From: Thunnus maccoyii
Lineage: Eukaryota > Chordata > Actinopteri > Scombriformes > Scombridae
DNA length: 64,000 nt
Direction: 5' to 3'
Assembly (NCBI RefSeq): GCF_910596095.1
Contig: NC_056553.1
Span: forward strand, 3,706,291-3,770,290
Below the pieces are notes generated by a model, which saw only the letters and a list, made by a program, of their open reading frames with translations, was not told the DNA's origin and did not search any database. A program made the position numbers and the translations under genes. Below are positions 59,994 through 64,000 of this stretch, piece after piece (positions within the stretch are counted from its first letter, which is position 1; each line of letters starts with the position of its first letter).

Positions 59994-62900
59994 TCCTGCT
60001 CATACTTCAGTTGTGTTGGTTACAGGGTGAGATCAAACAGGAGTCGGGCCCAGTCTCCCTGCTCCCCCGGCCAGTACCCCCCCCTCCCCGCACCGGCAGA
60101 GGGCCAGCACCCCCAGCAATGACGACAGGGGTCACAATGAGGTCAAAGGTCATGGCACCCTGGAGAGGAAATCCACCAAATCTGAGACCTCAGAGAAGAA
60201 GATCCCCAAATCCACCAGCAGAGAACTGACTGCAGGTGTGTTTGTGTTTGTGAACACATTGTTGAGTGTTTATTATTAGCCTTGTCACAGAGGATTTAGT
60301 TCATAAGCTCACTGAAGTCGTCATTTTTACACTCTGTATTGCTGCAAACGGATGCATCATCCTCGAAGACGTCACAGTTAATCCAAATTTTCAGCTGCAT
60401 TTCCACAAAGACCTCTGAAAAGAAGAATTTATTAATAGAAAACTACAAAGACATCCACCCTGTAATTGTAATATTTGCCTTTAAGTCCTGAGACACCAAG
60501 TTTTACACACTGAAGCCCAGTTTATACTTCCTGCATCTGCGTCCATATGATGTCAGTGAGGGTCTGCACGGAGCATTCGTGTGCAGCCCAAATATGTGTG
60601 AAGATGTCTGGCTACGCAGACACCCAATCAGGTAAAAACAGAACCAACTATATCCACCCCTCTGATTTATTCAGAGTATCTGCAGATCTGCAGGCAAAGA
60701 CAAAGGTCTTGAATGTTTCCTCTTGCCTGCAGTAGACAGTAACAGTGTCTCCCCCGCACACACGACGATGCCAAGCCAACGTTTTCAGATTTACACACTG
60801 GAGGCATTTTTGGAAAAGATTCATTTTTGGGGAAGAAAAACGCTGTTTTAGTCTGGATGAAGGGCCACAACGCAGAGAAAAGGATCTGTTTATAAATGTA
60901 ACTGGCTCAGTGTGGACATGGTCTAAGACTGGTGCTGCAGATACAGTCACTAGGAAGCTCATCCACTCACACTGGACAAGTCAAGATTATAGCAAAAACT
61001 TAAATGAATCATTATTACGCTATATAATGAATGATATTACTAGGAATCATTGTTATATGTATCTGGGAAGTAGTGACAAAAATGTGATATAAATGTAAAT
61101 TCATGTTCTTAATAAGTAACATTATGGTTTCCCATCACACTTTGACCAGTATGATCATGAAACAGGTATTAAATTATATTCTATGTGGTATTAAAAAGGT
61201 CTTTAAATTTTACATTTTTTGGTGGAAACTGCAGAAACCCTGTTATTATATCATTACAATCATGTTCTTACTGTTAAAAGGTGCTCAGCTTGCTTTATTT
61301 CATTTTATATTATTAAACAGTTTTAAACACTAAAATGTAACTAGTTTGTGATTGGAGCGTTTAATTGTCTCCTTGCAATGAAAAACTCACCTCACCGCCG
61401 TTTTCTCTCACCGCCAAAAGGGTTTTTAACAAACGTTACTGCATACATGCATACATCTCCTTACTGAACCGTCTTTGTTCTCTCCATCCTCCACCTCCAC
61501 CACCACAGAGTCTCCTGGCACGCCCACAGGCAGGAGTGTTGGTGGGACGACGGATGCCGAGGAGGCGTCCAGACTGCTGGCAGAGAGACGCCGTCTGGCC
61601 CGAATACAGAAGGAGCAGGAGGAGAGACAACGGCAGGAGGAGGAGAGGTGTGTGTTTCTGATGATATGTTATATATACTGTACATATATGGACTAACGTT
61701 ACAGATCATTTCAGCTTCTTTTAGTCTGTTGCTACGAAAAACAGAAGAAATATTTATAATAACCAGATTAACTCCTTCACGTTGTTAATATAGACAACTA
61801 AATGTTGTTTTATTGATTTACAATTAACTTAATATTGTGTTTCATCGATTCACAAATAAAAACAATTATTTTATCGACAAACAATGAGCAAAATATATTG
61901 CAACGATTAGTCAATAGACAAAATATTAATTGCCAACTATTTTGATGATATAAAAATGCCAAAATTCTCTGTTTGCAGCTTCTTAAATGTGAATATTTTC
62001 TGGTTTCTTTCATCTTCTGTGACAGTAAACTGAAAATCTTTGTGGACTGTTAGTTGGGACATAAGACAACGTTTAGATTCCATCTTGGGCTTCGGGAAAC
62101 AGTGATCAAAAAAACAAATTATTCTAGAAACCGGGTTAAATATATGTCAGATTATATTCTTTAATCATGCTAGTTGTATTCTACGGTGGCCCGTACAGCT
62201 CAAACTTGATGTGTTCCTGCAGACTGAGAGCTGAGGAGGAGCAGAGGAGGAAGCAGGAGGCCAGAGAGCAGCAGGAAAGAGCGTTACGACAGGCCGAGGA
62301 GGAGAGAGTGAGGCGGGAGGAGGAGAGGAGGAGCAGGGAGGAAGAGGAGAGACGACAGAAGGAGCAGCGATGGAAGGACATGCAGGATCAGCTGGACAAA
62401 GAGGTAAACGTCATGTTTTTAATGTTTGGAGAAGACAGACAGAGTGTTGTAGTGTTTTAATTAAAGTATTTGATTTAAGCTGGTTTGTGCATCATTTTAA
62501 CATCAATAAATTATCACATTAATGTTGAGACGTTCAGTCACAAACCCAATTAATCATGTTTCAAGTTTTCAGGTGCAATAATGATACCTAATCATCAAAA
62601 ATATAAATAATTGTGATTCAACAGAGAAAGGAAAACATTTTTTAACAAATTAATACTTCTACAGTCAGTGTGTTTATAAGAGTAACTGAGTCAGTGTTCT
62701 GCAGTAGATTTCTTCGTCATGTGATTAAAGTAGAAAATTACAGAAACTTGATTTCTTCAGCAGGATTTTCTCTGAGAAAACCAACATTTTGGGCTTTTTA
62801 CACGTCTGCAGAAAAAGACTTCAGACAGGGAACGTAGTGGATAACAGGAGAGACTATTATACAAAATATTCCAAATACAACTGAAACTCCTTCACTTCAG

Positions 62901-63433
62901 TCTGTTTCCTCTGTATTTTTCTTATTTTAATACAATTAAAATACAGTAATTAAGCCTTTATTACTTAAAAAGTCAGATTACTAATCAACTGCATGTTTAC
63001 ATGAAACCCCAAAAAGTAGAAATGTTTCTTTATTTTGTTCATTTATATAACTGTACATCCTCTGGCAAATAACAAATTATGATTAAATTTATTATCATGC
63101 TTTTCTTAATATTGGTATTATACAGAAATAAAGAAGAACTACTGTTTGTTCTGTTATGATGTCATGATATAAAAAATGGCGATTGGACAGTAAGAGATAT
63201 TATGATAAATAAATCAAACTGAAACTGTAAAAGGGGATTAAAACAGTGGAAATTACACCTTGAATACAGTACGGACTTAAACATACAGTTGTAGAAAAAG
63301 AGAGAGTAAGTGACTGGATGTTTTTCAGAGGGAGGAGGCCTTCCTGCGAGCCCAAAGAGAAGCTGAGAGGAAGAGACTGGAGAGAGAGCAGCTGCACATC
63401 CAAGAGGAGCAGGAGAGACTGCAGAGGAAGAAG
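34100..63433 (+). CDS. map7d2: MAP7 domain-containing protein 2, 5' part of gene, 13 exons
   Basis: MAP7-family proteins bind microtubules through an N-terminal coiled coil and recruit and activate kinesin-1 through a second, C-terminal coiled coil. Exons: 34100-34136, 35378-35461, 36176-36241, 39455-39615, 47216-47366, 51659-51748, 56278-56367, 57865-57959, 59827-59900, 60026-60235, 61509-61647, 62223-62403, 63329-63433. About 494 residues are present. Diagnostic pieces are [54 protein letters not shown], and a long Glu/Arg/Gln coiled coil from [15 protein letters not shown] onward. Every joint keeps phase except inside 60026-60235, which needs a one-base correction. The map7d2 assignment, as against map7, map7d1 or map7d3, rests mainly on position next to eif1ax and rps6ka3. 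The 3' end lies beyond the window. Confidence 0.88.
34502..34602. repeat. (TA)n microsatellite with TGTATA variants
   Basis: About 60 bp of pure TA, then TATATG variants, preceded by (CTAT)n. map7d2 intron 1. Confidence 0.95.
36176..39615 (+). CDS. map7d2: map7d2 exons for the microtubule-binding coiled coil
   Basis: Exons 36176-36241 ([21 protein letters not shown]) and 39455-39615 ([50 protein letters not shown]) make a highly charged helix matching the N-terminal microtubule-binding region of MAP7 proteins. The 3.2 kb intron between them carries a CA repeat and the telomere-like array. Confidence 0.88.
36302..36350. repeat. (CA)n microsatellite
   Basis: Pure CA run 60 bp after the map7d2 donor at 36241. 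Confidence 0.95.
37742..39275. mobile_element. MITE family A copy split by the telomere-like array
   Basis: GGGCTGCAACTAACGATTAT at 37742, inner blocks to CACATTTGAGAAGC at about 38065, then the CCCTAA-type array. The MITE resumes with TCGACTAATCAATTAATCTA and ATGGCAGCTCTAA at 39274. Confidence 0.8.
38075..39215. repeat. Interstitial telomere-like array, about 1.14 kb
   Basis: Tandem variants of CCCTAA (the vertebrate telomere unit, C-rich strand on +): CCCTAA, CTCTAA, CCCCTAA, TTCTAA and CTCAAA. They are often ordered as a compound unit of about 19 bp (CCCTAA-CTCTAA-CCCCTAA). The array interrupts a MITE copy, and both MITE flanks are still recognisable (37742-38074 and 39216-39275). It lies in the map7d2 intron between 36241 and 39455. 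Confidence 0.9.
39970..40198 (-). mobile_element. tRNA-derived SINE, copy 2
   Basis: On the - strand it starts TGGCTCAGGAGGTAGAGCGG (A-box region) and has GGCGGTTCGATCCCC (B box), with the same body as the copy at 2175-2435. It lies in a map7d2 intron. Confidence 0.78.
41092..41346 (-). pseudogene. Tc1-like transposase, DDE C-terminal part
   Basis: 84 open codons with [18 protein letters not shown] (second catalytic Asp) and [15 protein letters not shown] (catalytic Glu). Spacing between the D and the E is typical of Tc1 DD34E transposases. It is separated from the upstream part by frame changes and a stop. Confidence 0.87.
41555..42082 (-). pseudogene. Tc1-like transposase, N-terminal part, broken
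   Basis: 175 open codons. Two helix-turn-helix-like segments ([20 protein letters not shown] and [20 protein letters not shown]) flank the GRPRK AT-hook-like motif, and LWTDETK carries the first catalytic Asp of the DDE triad. The frame is lost after this, and the second Asp and Glu region continues at 41346-41092. Confidence 0.88.
42496..42915. repeat. Dispersed 420 bp repeat, copy 2
   Basis: Same orientation as 3881-4303, with scattered substitutions and a diverged patch near 42860. It starts 60 bp after the Tc1-like element and lies in a map7d2 intron. Confidence 0.85.
43820..44845. mobile_element. Two forward MITE family A copies with a LINE/SINE-like tail between
   Basis: Copies are at about 43820-44085 and 44535-44845 (GGCTGCTACTAACAATTATT at the left, ACAGTTGCAGCTCTA at the right). 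Between them, 44337-44420 (CAATCAAACTTTATTCGTAA, CAAAGTGCTTTACA) looks like the tail of a fish retroposon. map7d2 intron. Confidence 0.6.
45405..45424. repeat. Poly(C)20 run in a pyrimidine-rich stretch
   Basis: C20 followed by CT-rich sequence to about 45480, in a map7d2 intron. Confidence 0.9.
46253..46520. mobile_element. MITE family A copy, forward
   Basis: GGGCGTCAGCTAAGGATTAT, ATGTTTTGTCTGACAAAGTG and TTCAATTTACTGTCATATAT. About 600 bp upstream of the putative alternative map7d2 promoter. Confidence 0.65.
46677..46732. repeat. (TG)n microsatellite
   Basis: About 28 TG units, followed at 46825-46990 by several GA runs that lead into the putative alternative map7d2 5'UTR. Confidence 0.95.
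47114..47366 (+). CDS. map7d2: map7d2 alternative first exon extending into exon 47216-47366
   Basis: ATG at 47114 lies in a strong start context (ACCATGGCG) and is in frame with the internal exon whose acceptor is GAGCAG|GAG at 47215/47216. Used as a first exon it would give [20 protein letters not shown].. running straight into ERLEALVRR. The upstream 46850-47113 stretch is GA- and CpG-rich, like a 5'UTR. The result would be a shorter MAP7D2 lacking most of the first coiled coil. Inference, without transcript support. Confidence 0.5.
47216..47366 (+). CDS. map7d2: map7d2 exon with poly-Gly and the RPKRWTWGG motif
   Basis: Phase 0 at the start: GAG AGG continues ..EAEK of the previous exon as ERLEALVRR. 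Then comes a run of about ten Gly codons from a GGA repeat, and RPKRWTWGG, which marks the end of the MAP7 N-terminal domain. The donor is GAGG|GTGAGT. The other frame of the GGA repeat gives poly-Glu but breaks both flanking motifs. Confidence 0.85.
49447..49640. repeat. Dispersed repeat, forward copy
   Basis: GACTGAAATTTCTCAACTAC, TTGGATGGATTTTCATGAAA, CTGACTTTGGTGATGCCCTG. The reverse complements of these blocks occur near 16575-16800 and 16993-17125. No coding function is seen. It lies in a map7d2 intron. Confidence 0.65.
51659..57959 (+). CDS. map7d2: map7d2 Ser/Pro-rich middle exons
   Basis: Exons 51659-51748 ([20 protein letters not shown]), 56278-56367 ([20 protein letters not shown]) and 57865-57959 ([20 protein letters not shown]). 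[15 protein letters not shown] is a conserved stretch of MAP7 proteins. The rest is a disordered, basic Ser/Pro linker with many possible phosphorylation sites. The three exons join in phase 1. Confidence 0.85.
52278..52612. mobile_element. MITE family A copy, forward, nearly complete
   Basis: GGGCTGCAACTAATGATTAT to CTAATCATTGCAGCTCTAA, about 335 bp. The best copy for judging both ends. map7d2 intron. Confidence 0.8.
53948..54455. repeat. Cluster of CA-type microsatellites
   Basis: (CA)n at 53948-54023 broken by CCACCACACCAACC and a C run, (CACAGA/CACAAA)n at 54151-54300, and pure (CA)n at 54400-54455. map7d2 intron. Confidence 0.92.
55169..55410. mobile_element. piggyBac-type MITE
   Basis: A 242 bp element with perfect 16 bp terminal inverted repeats (CCCTCCTGTTGTCTTC) and TTAA on both sides (55165-55168, 55411-55414). 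TTAA targets and CCCT-type ends are the piggyBac hallmark. Subterminal GGGTCAAATTTGACCC is itself a palindrome. It has no coding capacity and lies in a map7d2 intron. Confidence 0.85.
56838..57152. mobile_element. MITE family A copy, forward
   Basis: GGGCTGAAACTATTATTATT to ATTGTTGCGGCTCTAA. map7d2 intron. Confidence 0.72.
57963..58021. repeat. (CA)n microsatellite next to a splice donor
   Basis: Starts 3 bp after the GT of the map7d2 donor at 57960. Confidence 0.95.
59440..59705. mobile_element. MITE family A copy, reverse
   Basis: AGAGCTGCAACGATTAGTCA, then TTAGGTTATGGACAAAACAA and AATCAATAATGAAAATAATG. It ends about 120 bp before exon 59827. Confidence 0.72.
59903..59992. repeat. (CA)n microsatellite between two map7d2 exons
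   Basis: It fills most of the 125 bp intron between exons 59827-59900 and 60026-60235, starting 5 bp after the exon. Confidence 0.95.
60026..60235 (+). CDS. map7d2: map7d2 exon with apparent +1 frameshift
   Basis: Entered in the phase left by exon 59827-59900, the frame reads [20 protein letters not shown] and soon meets a TGA near 60114. From about 60085 the family-like sequence ([20 protein letters not shown] and [20 protein letters not shown]) continues in the next frame and leaves in the phase needed by exon 61509-61647. The switch coincides with a C8 run at 60077-60084. One base too many in that run explains all of it. It is either an assembly or sequencing error, or a disrupted allele. 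Confidence 0.75.
60740..60930. repeat. Probable old mobile-element fragment
   Basis: GTTTTCAGATTTACACACTG, TTTTTGGGGAAGAAAAACGC and CAGTGTGGACATGG are repeat-like. I see no coding signal. The family is not identified. Confidence 0.35.
61509..63433 (+). CDS. map7d2: map7d2 exons for the C-terminal (kinesin-1 binding) coiled coil
   Basis: Exons 61509-61647, 62223-62403 and 63329-63433 read in one frame: [20 protein letters not shown], then Glu/Arg/Gln heptads through [17 protein letters not shown] and [20 protein letters not shown] to ERLQRKK. Length and composition match the MAP7 family C-terminal domain that binds the kinesin-1 stalk. The domain continues past the window. Confidence 0.9.
61900..62140. 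mobile_element. MITE family A copy, reverse, partial
   Basis: TTGCAACGATTAGTCAATAG, CAGCTTCTTAAATGTGAATA, GTGACAGTAAACTGAAAATC. map7d2 intron before exon 62223. Confidence 0.65.
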
Positions 63434-64000
63434 GTACCAAACAGATCTACTTTAACCCTCACACACCCACCACAGACCAGGGGATGTTTAGGGGGATCAA
63501 GATTAATTTGAGATGCAGCTCAGCACTGTGTGTCTCTGTGTTTCTACTCATAAATCTATAATAAACATTGTGTTTCGTTAGACACCTATTCAAATTTTGA
63601 ATGTTCATGGTGTATAAGGGTTTATAACTTTATGATGGAAGTATATGATGGTCATCCACCTACTCAATTAATATCTCATAAATTGTTGCAGCAATTTTTG
63701 GGTTGATACTATTTGTTACATGGATTTGGTGCAAAATTTAACCATTTTTTACCAGTCGAGGATTAATAAAAATGGTCAAAAATCCCTCCAAAATAACACA
63801 TTAAGACACTTGGACTTTGAGGAACACCAAAGAAAAATTCATGTTGTGATTTGGTATCAAAAACTTTTGACATTTGGAGATTTCTGTAAGAATTGCATTT
63901 TTCAGAGATTGGATGGTGAGCACTTCTGTTCTGGAAATTGCTCAGAAACCCTCTTATTGTTAATATACCCAGGAAAGCCAAACGTCCTCTGAATGCTCTC
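63434..64000 (+). other. map7d2: map7d2 intron running off the window
   Basis: Starts with the donor GTACCA. I see no further exon or recognisable repeat in it. Confidence 0.7.

Overview
This window looks like vertebrate nuclear DNA, most likely from a ray-finned fish. The genes have small exons with GT-AG introns, and introns and spacers are full of CA/TG microsatellites, Tc1-like, hAT-like and piggyBac-like DNA elements, and a tRNA-derived SINE. Three gene loci run in the order and orientation RPS6KA3 > EIF1AX > MAP7D2, which is the order I recall for human Xp22.12. A fourth gene, on the opposite strand, lies between the first two. The species cannot be named from this sequence, and the a/b copy of the fish duplicates cannot be assigned.

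Layout. (1) 1-11039, + strand: the last 13 coding exons of rps6ka3 (RSK2), from the end of the N-terminal kinase domain to the stop codon. A long presumptive 3'UTR runs to about 15510. (2) 15510-19318: spacer made mostly of old repeats. (3) 19319-22423, - strand: a two-exon gene joining a THAP domain to a C-terminal set of C2H2 zinc fingers. I do not recognise it by name. (4) 22424-23635: a divergent promoter region holding a small inverted-repeat element whose arms carry TCTCGCGAGA-type motifs. (5) 23636-30409, + strand: complete eif1ax, 7 coding exons, 144 aa, with a last exon that codes for one residue. Its 3'UTR carries a hAT-like insertion. (6) 31900-33290: spacer. (7) 34100-63433, + strand: the first 13 coding exons of map7d2, continuing past the window. 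They include a likely internal alternative first exon at 47114 and one apparent +1 frameshift in a C8 run.

The three conserved genes act in separate processes: ERK-to-RSK signalling, start-codon scanning by the 43S ribosomal complex, and microtubule/kinesin-1 traffic. Their adjacency reads as conserved synteny, not as a functional cluster. The most unusual structures are a ~1.1 kb telomere-like array nested in a MITE inside map7d2, a 24-copy minisatellite directly behind an rps6ka3 splice donor, and the uncharacterised THAP/zinc-finger gene. Exon borders were worked out by hand from splice signals, reading phase and family similarity. I could run no alignment or search.
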